Positions 39,886 to 47,559 of a stretch of DNA of 53,497 nucleotides are shown one piece after another. This DNA is from Nocardioides sp. PD653-B2 (GTDB lineage Bacteria > Actinomycetota > Actinomycetes > Propionibacteriales > Nocardioidaceae), in NCBI RefSeq assembly GCF_002117935.1, contig NZ_BDJE01000071.1, forward strand, positions 1 through 53,497, in the 5' to 3' direction. The position numbers and the translations under genes were made by a program. The notes below the pieces were generated by a model. It did not search any database. It was given only the letters and a program-made list of their open reading frames with translations, and was not told where the DNA came from. How positions within the stretch are numbered: the stretch's first letter is position 1; each line of letters starts with the position of its first letter.

Positions 39886-41016
39886 GTGACAAATGCCGCT
39901 GACGGACCGCGGGTGCCCCCGTCGGCCTATCTCGACGCAGCCTCCTCCGAGCCCCTCCATCCCGCCGCCCGCGACACCCTGCTGGCGGCCCTGGACCGCG
40001 GGTACGCCGACCCGCGCCGGCTGCACGGTCCGGGCCGTGACGCGCGGCTGCTCCTCGACAATGCGCGCGCCGTGGTCGCGGAGTGCCTGGGCGTGCGACC
40101 CGACGAGGTGTCGTTCACCCACTCCGGCACCGAGGCCGTGCACCGCGGCCTCCTCGGCCTGCGCGCCGGGCGGCCCTGGGCCGGCTCCGCGGTCGCCTAC
40201 TCGGCCGTCGAGCACTCCGCCGTGCTGCACGCGCTCGAGTGGACCCGGTCGGAGGACCACGTCGTCCTCCCGGTCGACCGGCTCGGGCGGGTGACCGGGC
40301 CGGTGCCCGCGGGCCTCGCCGCCGTCGCGGTCCAGTCGGCGAACCACGAGGTCGGCACGCTCCAGCCGCTCGACCGCCTCGACCTGCCCGACCGCACCCC
40401 CTTGTTCGTGGACGCCGGCGCGTCGATGGGTCGGCTGCCGCTCCCCGACCGCTGGGACGTGCTCGCCGGCTCGGCCCACAAGTGGGGCGGTCCCGCCGGG
40501 GTCGGCGTCCTCGTCGTCCGCAAGGGGACGTTCTGGGCCAACGCGTTCCCCGGCGAGGACCCGCTCGACGAGTCCGCGACCGGCTTCCCGAACGTCCCCG
40601 CCGCCCTGGCCGCGGCGGCCGCGCTCCGCGCCGTCGTGGCGGAGCGGGACGAGGTCAACGCCCGCCAGTTCGCGCTGATCGACCGGATCCGGGCGGCGGC
40701 CGCCGCCGTGCCGGACGTCGAAGTCGTCGGCGACCCGGTCGACCGGCTGCCCCACCTGGTCACCTTCTCCTGCCTGTACGTCGACGGCGAGGCGCTGGTG
40801 ACCGAGCTCGACCGACGGGGGTACGGCGTGGCGAGCGGCTCGGCCTGCACCGCGTCGACGCTCACCCCCAGCCGGGTGCTCGAGGCGATGGGGGTGCTCA
40901 CCCACGGCAACGTCCGGGTCTCGCTGACCCGCGACACCACCGACGAGCAGGTCGACGGCTTCCTGGCCGCGCTCCCCCAGGTCGTCCGCGACATCCGCGC
41001 CGAGGCGGGACTGTGA
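39886..41016 (+). CDS. Cysteine desulfurase (NifS/IscS family)
   Basis: 376 residues. PLP enzyme releasing sulfur from cysteine as a persulfide. Features: SAYLDAASSEPLHPAARDTL, VSFTHSGTEAVHRGLLGLRA, the PLP lysine K199 in SAHKWGGPAGVGVL, and the active-site Cys321 in ASGSACTAST. The short loop around the Cys resembles class II or atypical NifS-like enzymes. It overlaps the TusA-like gene by GTGA, suggesting direct persulfide transfer to that protein. The leaderless box fixes the start. Confidence 0.9.
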   Translation: MTNAADGPRVPPSAYLDAASSEPLHPAARDTLLAALDRGYADPRRLHGPGRDARLLLDNARAVVAECLGVRPDEVSFTHSGTEAVHRGLLGLRAGRPWAGSAVAYSAVEHSAVLHALEWTRSEDHVVLPVDRLGRVTGPVPAGLAAVAVQSANHEVGTLQPLDRLDLPDRTPLFVDAGASMGRLPLPDRWDVLAGSAHKWGGPAGVGVLVVRKGTFWANAFPGEDPLDESATGFPNVPAALAAAAALRAVVAERDEVNARQFALIDRIRAAAAAVPDVEVVGDPVDRLPHLVTFSCLYVDGEALVTELDRRGYGVASGSACTASTLTPSRVLEAMGVLTHGNVRVSLTRDTTDEQVDGFLAALPQVVRDIRAEAGL

Positions 41017-41246
41017 CCGCGGATCTCGAGCTGGACTGCCGCGGGATGCTCTGCCCGCTGCCGGTCATCGAGCTCGGGAAGCGCTACACCGAGGTGCCGG
41101 TCGGCGGGCTGGTCGCGGTCGCGGCCACCGACGTGGCCGCGCGGACCGACGTACCGGCGTGGTGCCGGATGCGCGGTCAGGAGTACGTCGGCGTGGAGCC
41201 GGCCGCGGACGGCGTGCCGCGCTACCTCGTCCGGAGAGCTAGCTGA
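41013..41246 (+). CDS. TusA/SirA-like sulfur carrier protein
   Basis: 77 residues. Contains LDCRGMLCPLPVIELGKRYT with the conserved CPxP cysteine that carries a persulfide, then VAVAATDVAARTDVPAWCRM and EYVGVEPAADGVPRYLVRRA. GTG start inside the desulfurase stop, so a coupled pair for sulfur relay (tRNA thiolation, molybdenum cofactor or Fe-S supply; which one cannot be told). Its 3' end overlaps the PfkB kinase by 8 nt. Confidence 0.88.
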   Translation: MTADLELDCRGMLCPLPVIELGKRYTEVPVGGLVAVAATDVAARTDVPAWCRMRGQEYVGVEPAADGVPRYLVRRAS

Positions 41247-42222
41247 TCGCCTTGAGGTGCGGCTCGACGTCGTCGGCCGCCTCGCGGCCGTAGGACTCCT
41301 CGATCCGGGCCAGGAACTGGCTCGCGGTGAAGGTGTACTCCTGGGTGCCGACGGTCTCGACGACGTAGGCGGCGAGCACGCACCCGACCTGGGCGGCCCG
41401 CTCGAGGCCGACCTGCCAGGTCATCGCGGCCAGGAAGCCGGCGCGGAAGGCGTCACCGACGCCGGTGGGCTCGAGGGCGACGACGTTGCTCGCGGCCGGC
41501 AGCTCGATGGTGGGCTCGCCCTCGCGCAGGATCTGGACGCCGTTCTTGCCGAGGGTGGTGACCTGGATGCCGACCCGCGAGAGGATCTCGGCGGCCGACC
41601 AGCCGGTCTTCTGCTCGATCATGTGCGACTCGTACTCGTTGGAGAAGAGGATCGCGGCGCCGTCGATCAGCTTGCGGATCAGGTCTCCCTCGCTGAAGGC
41701 GAGCTGCTGGCTCGGGTCGGCGATGAAGGGGTAGCCGCGCTGGCGGCACTCCTCGGTGTGCCGGAGCATCCCGTCGGGGTCGTCGGCGCCGATCAGCACG
41801 TAGTCGGGTGTGCCGACCCGCGCCACGATCGGCGAGAGCTCGATCAGCCGGGACTCGCTCATCGCGCCCGGGTAGAACGAGGCGAACTGCGCCATCGTGG
41901 CGTCGGTCGTGCAGACGAACCGCGCCGTGTGCCGGGTGTCGGAGATGCGCACGTGCGAGCAGTCGACGCCGTGTCGCTCCAGCCAGGAGCGGTAGTCGGC
42001 GAAGTCCTCGCCGGCCGACCCGACCAGGACCGGTCGCAGCCCGAGCCGTCCGAGGCCGAAGCACATGTTGGGCGCCACCCCGCCCCGCCGGATCTCGAGG
42101 TCCTCGACGAGGAAGGAGACGGAGAGCTTGTCCAGCTGCTCCACCACGAGGGAGTCGGCGAACTTGCCCTGGAAGGTCATCAGGTGATCGGTGGCGATCG
42201 ACCCGGCGATGAGCAGCGACAT
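41239..42222 (-). CDS. PfkB family carbohydrate kinase (adenosine kinase-like)
   Basis: 327 residues. Begins LLIAGSIATDHLMTFQGKFA, with the family Gly-Gly motif EIRRGGVAPNMCFGLGRLGL and the anion-hole signature PTGVGDAFRAGFLAA, catalytic Asp257. Actinobacterial members close to this sequence (SVSFLVEDLEIRRGG) are annotated as adenosine kinase or ribokinase-like; the substrate is not certain. The TAGTCT box 7 nt upstream fixes the start. It is divergent from the small gene at 42286, with a long inverted repeat between them. Confidence 0.88.
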   Translation of the reverse strand: MSLLIAGSIATDHLMTFQGKFADSLVVEQLDKLSVSFLVEDLEIRRGGVAPNMCFGLGRLGLRPVLVGSAGEDFADYRSWLERHGVDCSHVRISDTRHTARFVCTTDATMAQFASFYPGAMSESRLIELSPIVARVGTPDYVLIGADDPDGMLRHTEECRQRGYPFIADPSQQLAFSEGDLIRKLIDGAAILFSNEYESHMIEQKTGWSAAEILSRVGIQVTTLGKNGVQILREGEPTIELPAASNVVALEPTGVGDAFRAGFLAAMTWQVGLERAAQVGCVLAAYVVETVGTQEYTFTASQFLARIEESYGREAADDVEPHLKAIS

Positions 42223-42229
42223 GCCGCGA

Positions 42230-42235
42230 AGACTA
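42230..42235 (-). promoter_or_regulatory. -10 box of a leaderless transcript
   Basis: TAGTCT on the minus strand, 7 nt before ATG 42222. It overlaps the left arm of the inverted repeat at 42233-42268. Confidence 0.55.
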
Positions 42236-42268
42236 CCGATGGGTACCGCTGGGACTACCCCTCGGTAG
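42233..42268. promoter_or_regulatory. 13-bp inverted repeat between divergent genes, candidate operator
   Basis: CTACCGATGGGTA (42233-42245) and TACCCCTCGGTAG (42256-42268) pair at 12 of 13 positions around a 10-nt centre. The repeat lies between the two leaderless -10 boxes and overlaps the one for the kinase, so a bound protein could control both genes. Confidence 0.55.
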
Positions 42269-42272
42269 CCAA

Positions 42273-42278
42273 TAGCGT
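42273..42278 (+). promoter_or_regulatory. -10 box of a leaderless transcript
   Basis: TAGCGT 7 nt before ATG 42286. Confidence 0.6.
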
Positions 42279-42285
42279 CGATGGC

Positions 42286-42501
42286 ATGACCGACACCTCG
42301 ACTGCCCGGCTCGCGTACGACGACCCCTCGACGCCCGCCGAGATGCGCGACGACTGCCGCGCCGTCCAGGCGTCCCTCACCCGGCCGCTCGCCGCCGCGG
42401 CCAGCGAGCTGTCGCGCGAGCAGCGCAAGCCGGGGATCGAGATCTCTGCGGCCACCGCCCGCATCGCGGGCGCGCTGCACCTCCAGGTGGACGGCGACTG
42501 A
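42286..42501 (+). CDS. Small conserved hypothetical protein
   Basis: 71 residues, soluble, Ala-rich and helical: TARLAYDDPSTPAEMRDDCR, AVQASLTRPLAAAASELSRE, KPGIEISAATARIAGALHLQ. I do not recognise the family. The clear leaderless promoter, the terminator that follows, and normal codon use support it as a real gene. The operator-like inverted repeat shared with the PfkB kinase suggests linked control. Confidence 0.68.
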   Translation: MTDTSTARLAYDDPSTPAEMRDDCRAVQASLTRPLAAAASELSREQRKPGIEISAATARIAGALHLQVDGD

Positions 42502-42522
42502 GGACCCCCTCCCTCAGACGCA

Positions 42523-42558
42523 CGACAGCCCCCGCCGGTCGCCCGGCGGGGGCTGTCG
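42523..42558. terminator. Hairpin terminator between convergent genes
   Basis: CGACAGCCCCCGCCGG - TCGC - CCGGCGGGGGCTGTCG: 16 perfect base pairs, 4-nt loop, no T tract. It serves the small + gene and the minus-strand erpA-type gene. Confidence 0.85.
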
Positions 42559-42604
42559 CTATGTGGCTCAGTTCAGGTTGATTCGTGAACTCACCGGGTC
42601 TCGA

Positions 42605-42967
42605 TCAGTGGAACGAGTCACCGCACGCGCACGAACCCGTGGCGTTGGGGTTGTCGATCGTGAAGCCCTGCTTCTCGATGGAGTCGACGAAGTCGATCAT
42701 CGCGCCGTTGAGGTAGGGGACGCTCATCCGGTCGACGACGACGGACACGCCGTCGAAGTCGGTGACGACGTCGCCGTCGAGGCTGCGCTCGTCGAAGAAG
42801 AGCTGGTAGCGGAGGCCCGAGCAGCCGCCCGGCTGCACGGAGATGCGCAACGACAGGTCGTCGCGGCCTTCCTGCTCGAGAAGGCTCTTCACCTTGCCGG
42901 CAGCGACGTCGCTCAGGTTGATCTGGTCGGTGCGGCGCTCGGTGGTGGTCTCGACCTGCTCGGTCAT
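42605..42967 (-). CDS. erpA: Iron-sulfur cluster insertion protein (IscA/ErpA, HesB family)
   Basis: 120 residues. A-type carrier with the three cluster-binding cysteines: VQPGGCSGLRYQLFFDE and NATGSCACGDSFH (C-x-C) at the C-terminus. It delivers Fe-S clusters to apoproteins; the window holds two clear clients, the Rieske protein and NadA. ATG 42967 with GGGAG 8 nt upstream. Possibly followed by read-through from the glycerate kinase gene 61 nt upstream. Confidence 0.93.
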   Translation of the reverse strand: MTEQVETTTERRTDQINLSDVAAGKVKSLLEQEGRDDLSLRISVQPGGCSGLRYQLFFDERSLDGDVVTDFDGVSVVVDRMSVPYLNGAMIDFVDSIEKQGFTIDNPNATGSCACGDSFH

Positions 42968-43028
42968 GTGCGGTTCTCCCAAGGTCGGAGGAAGTGTGTT
43001 ACCGAGTCCAATGGTCGCACATGACCGG

Positions 43029-44102
43029 TTATTCCCTGGACCACGTGCGCGCGATCCGCTGGGCCAGGTCGGCGAGCGCACCGGACGGGTCGGCGAAGGC
43101 GCGCTCCTTCCCGACGAGGTCGACCAGGGAGTACGCCGACTCGATGCCCAGGGCGCGCATCTCCCGCGAGCCGACGAGCACCTGACCGGCGAGCACGACG
43201 CACGGCCGGATCGCCTCGGCGGCGACCTCGGCCACGCCGTAGGGCACCTTGCCCGCGCGGCTGGAGAAGTCGAAGGCGCCCTCGCCGGTGAGGACCAGGT
43301 CGGCGGCCCGGGCCCGCTCGGCCAGCCGCACCGCGTCGCCGACGACACCCAGGCCGGGCTCGCGGGTGCCGCCGAGGAGCAGCACCGCGAAGCCGAGGCC
43401 GCCGGCGGCGCCGGCGCCCTTCTCGAGCGAGACCCGGCGGTCGGTGGCGGCGGCGAGCTCCTCCAGCCAGCCGTCCACCACGGGCAGCCGCTCCTCGGGG
43501 ATGCCCTTCTGTGGCCCGAAGACCTTGGTCGCGCCGAACAGCCCGGTGAGCGGGTTGTCCACGTCGCTCGCGGCCACCAGCTCGACGTCGAACGCCGGCA
43601 GCTCGACGCGGGTGATCCCCTGCAGGCCCGCCACCCCGCCGTCGAGCGGCCGGTCGGCGGTCGCGCCGAGGGCCGCGAGGAGGCCGGCTCCCCCGTCGTT
43701 GGTGCCGCTGCCGCCGAGCCCGATGACGATGCGGGTCGCCCCGGCGTCGACCGAGGCCAGGACCAGCTCGCCGACGCCGTACGTCGTGGCCGTCTCGGCA
43801 CCCTCGCGGCCCGTGAGGTGCAGGCCGCACGCCTGCGCCGCCTCGACGTACGCCGTGGCGCCGTCGAGCAGCACCGTCGCCGGGGTCGGCTCGCCGTGGG
43901 GTCCGCGCACCGTCACCGCCAGGAGCTCGCCCCCGAGCGCCGCGTGCAGCACGTCGACGAAGCCCGGCCCGCCGTCGGCCATCGGGGCCAGGTCGAGCTC
44001 GTCGTCGGGAGCATGGCGCCGCCAGCCCTCGGCGATCGCTGCGGCCGCCTCCACCGCGGTGAGGGTGCCGGCGAACTTGTCGGGTGCCACGAGAACTCGC
44101 AT
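43029..44102 (-). CDS. Glycerate kinase
   Basis: 357 residues, GlxK/GK-I type. Motifs: RVLVAPDKFAGTLTAVEAAA, LAPMADGGPGFVDVLHAALG, IVIGLGGSGTNDGGAGLLAA, FGPQKGIPEERLPVVDGWLE and LVLTGEGAFDFSSRAGKVPY. Phosphorylates glycerate to 2- or 3-phosphoglycerate. It stands alone without glyoxylate-pathway neighbours. CACAAT at 44109-44114, 6 nt before the ATG, is a weak leaderless-type box; the divergent GNAT gene starts only 34 bp away. Confidence 0.92.
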   Translation of the reverse strand: MRVLVAPDKFAGTLTAVEAAAAIAEGWRRHAPDDELDLAPMADGGPGFVDVLHAALGGELLAVTVRGPHGEPTPATVLLDGATAYVEAAQACGLHLTGREGAETATTYGVGELVLASVDAGATRIVIGLGGSGTNDGGAGLLAALGATADRPLDGGVAGLQGITRVELPAFDVELVAASDVDNPLTGLFGATKVFGPQKGIPEERLPVVDGWLEELAAATDRRVSLEKGAGAAGGLGFAVLLLGGTREPGLGVVGDAVRLAERARAADLVLTGEGAFDFSSRAGKVPYGVAEVAAEAIRPCVVLAGQVLVGSREMRALGIESAYSLVDLVGKERAFADPSGALADLAQRIARTWSRE

Positions 44103-44108
44103 GCGGGC

Positions 44109-44130
44109 ATTGTGGCGCGCGCCCTACGGT
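44109..44130. promoter_or_regulatory. Back-to-back -10 boxes of two leaderless genes
   Basis: Minus strand CACAAT (44109-44114, 6 nt before ATG 44102, weak) and plus strand TACGGT (44125-44130, 6 nt before GTG 44137). The two predicted transcripts start only 35 bp apart. Confidence 0.45.
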
Positions 44131-44136
44131 GACCGC

Positions 44137-45018
44137 GTGGGAGACCTGACGATCCGGCCGATGACCTCCGACGACGTCCCCGCCGCGGAGCGCGTCAGCG
44201 ACGAGGGCTTCTTCGACCTCGACGTGCGGATGCGCACGGTCTCCGACCCGGAGCCCACGCGCCGCGGGGACGCCCATCGGGCGGTCTGGATCGAGCGGAC
44301 CCGGCACCTCGTGACGACCGACCCCGGGGGCTGCTGGGTCGCCGAGGACGACACCGGTCTGGTCGGGATCGTCACGTCGTACCGCCGCGAGACGCTCTGG
44401 TGCCTGGCGACGTACGCCGTGCTGCCGGGCCGCCAGGGCCGGGGCATCGGCAAGCCTCTCCTGGCCGCGGCGCTCCAGCACGGCAGGGCCTGCACGCGCG
44501 GGATGCTCTCCGCGTCGGCGGACCCGAAGGCGCTGCGGATCTACCACCAGGCGGGCTTCGAGCTGCACCCGCAGATGTCCCTCACGGGCATCCTCGACCG
44601 CAGCGCGATCCCGGTCGTCGAGAAGGTCCGCGACGGCAGCGCGGGCGACATCGACCTGATGGACTCGCTCGACCGGGCCACCCGGGGTGCCGCGCACGGA
44701 CCCGACCACGCGCTGATGCTGCGCACCTGGCACCTGCTGGTCTCCGACACGACGACGGGCTCGGGCTACGCCTACGTCAACGAGCGCGGCCAGCTGGCGC
44801 TCCTGGCCGCCTCGAACCGGCGGACGGCGACCCGTCTGCTCTGGGCCGTCCTCGCGGACGGTCCCGAGGAGGTCGCGGTCGACCACCTCACCGCGGCGAA
44901 CCAGTGGGCGCTCGACGTCGGCTTCGCGGCCCGGCTCGAGCTGCACCAGAAGGGCTGTCTCGGGCTGCGCGGGATGAAACCGCCCGCGCCGTACGTTCAC
45001 CACGGTGCCCTGCTGTGA
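44137..45018 (+). CDS. GNAT family N-acetyltransferase
   Basis: 293 residues. N-terminal GNAT domain: LTIRPMTSDDVPAAERVSDE, CWVAEDDTGLVGIVTSYRRE, and the acetyl-CoA loop YAVLPGRQGRGIGKPLLAAA (Q/RxxGxG/A). The C-terminal half (ATRGAAHGPDHALMLRTWHL, AVLADGPEEVAVDHLTAANQ) looks like a second, degenerate GNAT domain. Substrate unknown. The start is set by the TACGGT box 6 nt upstream. It precedes nadA by 41 nt, but nadA has its own promoter. Confidence 0.85.
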   Translation: MGDLTIRPMTSDDVPAAERVSDEGFFDLDVRMRTVSDPEPTRRGDAHRAVWIERTRHLVTTDPGGCWVAEDDTGLVGIVTSYRRETLWCLATYAVLPGRQGRGIGKPLLAAALQHGRACTRGMLSASADPKALRIYHQAGFELHPQMSLTGILDRSAIPVVEKVRDGSAGDIDLMDSLDRATRGAAHGPDHALMLRTWHLLVSDTTTGSGYAYVNERGQLALLAASNRRTATRLLWAVLADGPEEVAVDHLTAANQWALDVGFAARLELHQKGCLGLRGMKPPAPYVHHGALL

Positions 45019-45047
45019 CCGCCGCAGCGATCGATGTGGCCCGAGAA

Positions 45048-45053
45048 TAGGAT
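45048..45053 (+). promoter_or_regulatory. -10 box of the leaderless nadA transcript
   Basis: TAGGAT 6 nt before ATG 45060. Confidence 0.55.
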
Positions 45054-45059
45054 CGACCC

Positions 45060-46232
45060 ATGACGACCGTCGACCTCCCGCTGCTGCCCCTGGGGCGCGG
45101 CACCGACCTCAACAGCGAACGCGGCGTCGAGTGCCCCGGCGACCTGCCCTCGGCGTCCGACCCCGACCTGGTGGCGCGCGCGCTGGCAGCCAAGGAGGCG
45201 CTCGGCGACCGGGTCTTCGTGCTCGGTCACCACTACCAGCGCGACGAGGTCATCCAGTTCGCCGACGTCACCGGTGACTCCTTCAAGCTCGCGCGCGACG
45301 CGGCCGGTCGCCCCGACGCGGAGTACATCGTCTTCTGCGGCGTCCACTTCATGGCCGAGTCGGCCGACATCTTGACCAGCCCCGACCAGCAGGTGATCCT
45401 CCCGGACCTCGCCGCCGGCTGCTCGATGGCCGACATGGCCCGCCTCACCCAGGTCGAGATGGCGTGGGCGGCGATGACCGAGGCCGGTGTCGCCGAGTCC
45501 GTCGTCCCGGTGACCTACATGAACTCCAGCGCCGACATCAAGGCGTTCTGCGGCCGCAACGGCGGCGTCGTCTGCACCTCGAGCAACGCCGAGGTGGCGC
45601 TCGAGTGGGCCTTCGCCCAGAAGCCGGACGCGAAGGTGCTGTTCCTGCCCGACCAGCACCTCGGCCGCAACACCGCCGTCCTCAAGATGGGGCTGACCCT
45701 CGACGACTGCGTCGTGTGGGACCCGCACCGCCCGAACGGCGGCCTCACCCCCGAGGAGCTGCGCGACGCCACGATGATCCTCTGGAAGGGCCACTGCTCC
45801 GTGCACGGCCGCTTCACCGCCGAGGTCGTCGACGAGCTGCGCGCGACCATCCCCGACGTCCAGATCCTGGTGCACCCCGAGTGCGCCCACGAGGTCGTCC
45901 TCAAGGCCGACCTGGTCGGGTCGACCGAGTTCATCATCACCACCATCGAGGCGGCCCCGGCGGGCTCGAGCTGGGCGATCGGCACCGAGCTCAACCTGGT
46001 CAAGCGGCTCGCCGCCGCCCACCCGGACAAGCGGATCACGTTCCTCGACAAGACCGTGTGCTACTGCTCGACGATGAACCGGATCGACCTCCCCCACTTC
46101 GTGTGGGCGATGGAGTCGCTGGTCGCCGGCCAGGTCGTCAACCGGATCGAGGTCGACCCCGAGACCGAGAAGTGGGCGCTGGTCGCGCTCGAGCGGATGC
46201 TCGCCCTGCCGGGCAAGACCCATAAGGACTAG
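45060..46232 (+). CDS. nadA: Quinolinate synthase
   Basis: 390 residues. Condenses iminoaspartate with dihydroxyacetone phosphate to quinolinate in NAD synthesis, using a 4Fe-4S cluster. Features: RVFVLGHHYQRDEVIQFADV, GDSFKLARDA, IVFCGVHFMAESADILTSPD, LPDLAAGCSMADMA, VTYMNSSADIKAFCGRNGG, HPECAHEVVL and KTVCYCSTMNRIDLPH. Cysteines in CSMAD, HPEC and VCYC are available as cluster ligands. nadB and nadC are not in this window. It ends 3 nt before the convergent histidine kinase gene. Confidence 0.96.
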   Translation: MTTVDLPLLPLGRGTDLNSERGVECPGDLPSASDPDLVARALAAKEALGDRVFVLGHHYQRDEVIQFADVTGDSFKLARDAAGRPDAEYIVFCGVHFMAESADILTSPDQQVILPDLAAGCSMADMARLTQVEMAWAAMTEAGVAESVVPVTYMNSSADIKAFCGRNGGVVCTSSNAEVALEWAFAQKPDAKVLFLPDQHLGRNTAVLKMGLTLDDCVVWDPHRPNGGLTPEELRDATMILWKGHCSVHGRFTAEVVDELRATIPDVQILVHPECAHEVVLKADLVGSTEFIITTIEAAPAGSSWAIGTELNLVKRLAAAHPDKRITFLDKTVCYCSTMNRIDLPHFVWAMESLVAGQVVNRIEVDPETEKWALVALERMLALPGKTHKD

Positions 46233-46235
46233 GGG

Positions 46236-47453
46236 TCAGAGCGGCAGCTCGAACCACGCGCAGGTCCCGCCGGACGGCGAGTTCGTGAGGCCGATCCGGC
46301 CGCCGTGCGCCTCGACGATGCGCCGGCAGGTCGTCAGGCCGATGCCCGAGCCGTCGACGTCGTCGTTGACCCGCGCGAGCGGCTGGAAGACCCGCTCCTG
46401 CTGGTCCTCCGGGATGCCGGGGCCGCGGTCGCAGACCTCGATCCGCCACCTGTCCCCGAGCCGGGTGCCGTCGACCTCGATGTGCGCGGGCTCTCCGCGC
46501 CGGGTGAACTTCGCGGCGTTCGCGACCAGGTTCTGCAGCACCGCCCGGAGCTGGACCGGGTCCCCGGTCACGGTCGGCAGGTCGCCGGTGACCACCGTCG
46601 CGCCGTCCAGCGCGGTGGCCAGGTCGTCGCGGACGTCGGCGAGCACGGCGGCCAGGTCGACCTGGACCCGCTGCAGCTCGCCCCCAACGCGGGCGAAGGC
46701 GAGCAGGTCGTCGATCAGCGACTGCATCCGCTCGGCGCCTCCGATCGCGCGGGTGACGAGGAACTCCAGCTGCTCGGGCCCGCCACCGAGGTCCTCGCCG
46801 ATCATCTTCAGTGAGAGGCTGACCGCGGTCAGCGGGTTGCGCAGGTCGTGGCTGACCTGGCCGGCGAACGCCGCGAGCTGCTCGTTCGACCGCTCGAGCT
46901 CCGACTGGGTGCGCTGCAGCTCGTGCAGCGAGGTGCTCAGCTCACGGGTGCGCAGCTCCAGCTCGAGCAGGTCGACGACCCGCTCGGCGAGCGCCTGCAG
47001 GGCCTGCGCCTGCGCGGGCGCGATCGTCCGGGGCTCGTTGTCGAAGACGCAGAGGGTCCCGATGACGATGCCCTCGGGGGTGACCAGCTGGTGGGCCGCG
47101 TAGAACCGGATATCGCCGATCACGCCCGTGACGAACGGGTTGTCCCGAAAGCGCGGGTCCTTGGTGGCGTCCGGCACCACCACCGGCGCACCCTCGTGGA
47201 GCACCACGTGGCACATCGAGTCCTCGCGCCGGCAGACCGAGGCGTCGAAGCCGTGCGTGGCCACCTGGTGCTGCTCCTGGTCGGTGATCAGGTTGATCGT
47301 GGCCATCGGCACCCTGGCCACCTGCGCCGCGACCCCCACCAGTGCGACCAGGTCCGCCCGCGGGGGGTCGGTCAGGATCCGGTACTTGCCGATCTCGGCG
47401 ACCCTCGGCGCATCCGCCGGGTGGGTCGTCGTCACGTTGACAGAGGTTCCCAC
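46236..47453 (-). CDS. Cytoplasmic GAF-domain sensor histidine kinase
   Basis: 405 residues from GTG 47453. Residues 20-165: GAF domain (EIGKYRILTDPPRADLVALV, ATHGFDASVCRREDSMCHVV, IGTLCVFDNEPRTIAPAQAQ), as in light- or redox-sensing kinases. Then a coiled linker, HisKA with His202 in GQVSHDLRNPLTAVSLSLKM, and HATPase (LQNLVANAAKFTRRGEPAHI, EVCDRGPGIPEDQQERVFQP, GSGIGLTTCRRIVEAHGGRI). No membrane helix and no adjacent regulator. The TAGGCT box 6 nt upstream fixes the start; an in-frame GTG at 47459 would leave no spacer. Confidence 0.9.
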   Translation of the reverse strand: MGTSVNVTTTHPADAPRVAEIGKYRILTDPPRADLVALVGVAAQVARVPMATINLITDQEQHQVATHGFDASVCRREDSMCHVVLHEGAPVVVPDATKDPRFRDNPFVTGVIGDIRFYAAHQLVTPEGIVIGTLCVFDNEPRTIAPAQAQALQALAERVVDLLELELRTRELSTSLHELQRTQSELERSNEQLAAFAGQVSHDLRNPLTAVSLSLKMIGEDLGGGPEQLEFLVTRAIGGAERMQSLIDDLLAFARVGGELQRVQVDLAAVLADVRDDLATALDGATVVTGDLPTVTGDPVQLRAVLQNLVANAAKFTRRGEPAHIEVDGTRLGDRWRIEVCDRGPGIPEDQQERVFQPLARVNDDVDGSGIGLTTCRRIVEAHGGRIGLTNSPSGGTCAWFELPL

Positions 47454-47459
47454 CCGCAC

Positions 47460-47465
47460 AGCCTA
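47460..47465 (-). promoter_or_regulatory. -10 box of a leaderless transcript
   Basis: TAGGCT on the minus strand, 6 nt before GTG 47453. Confidence 0.6.
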
Positions 47466-47559
47466 AGGCAGACGTCAGCGCGGACCGCTACGGGCTCAGG
47501 ATGCCCGGAGCCCCACGCCCGCGCCCGGGAGGGCGGTCCCCCCTGCCGCTGCCGGGCGC

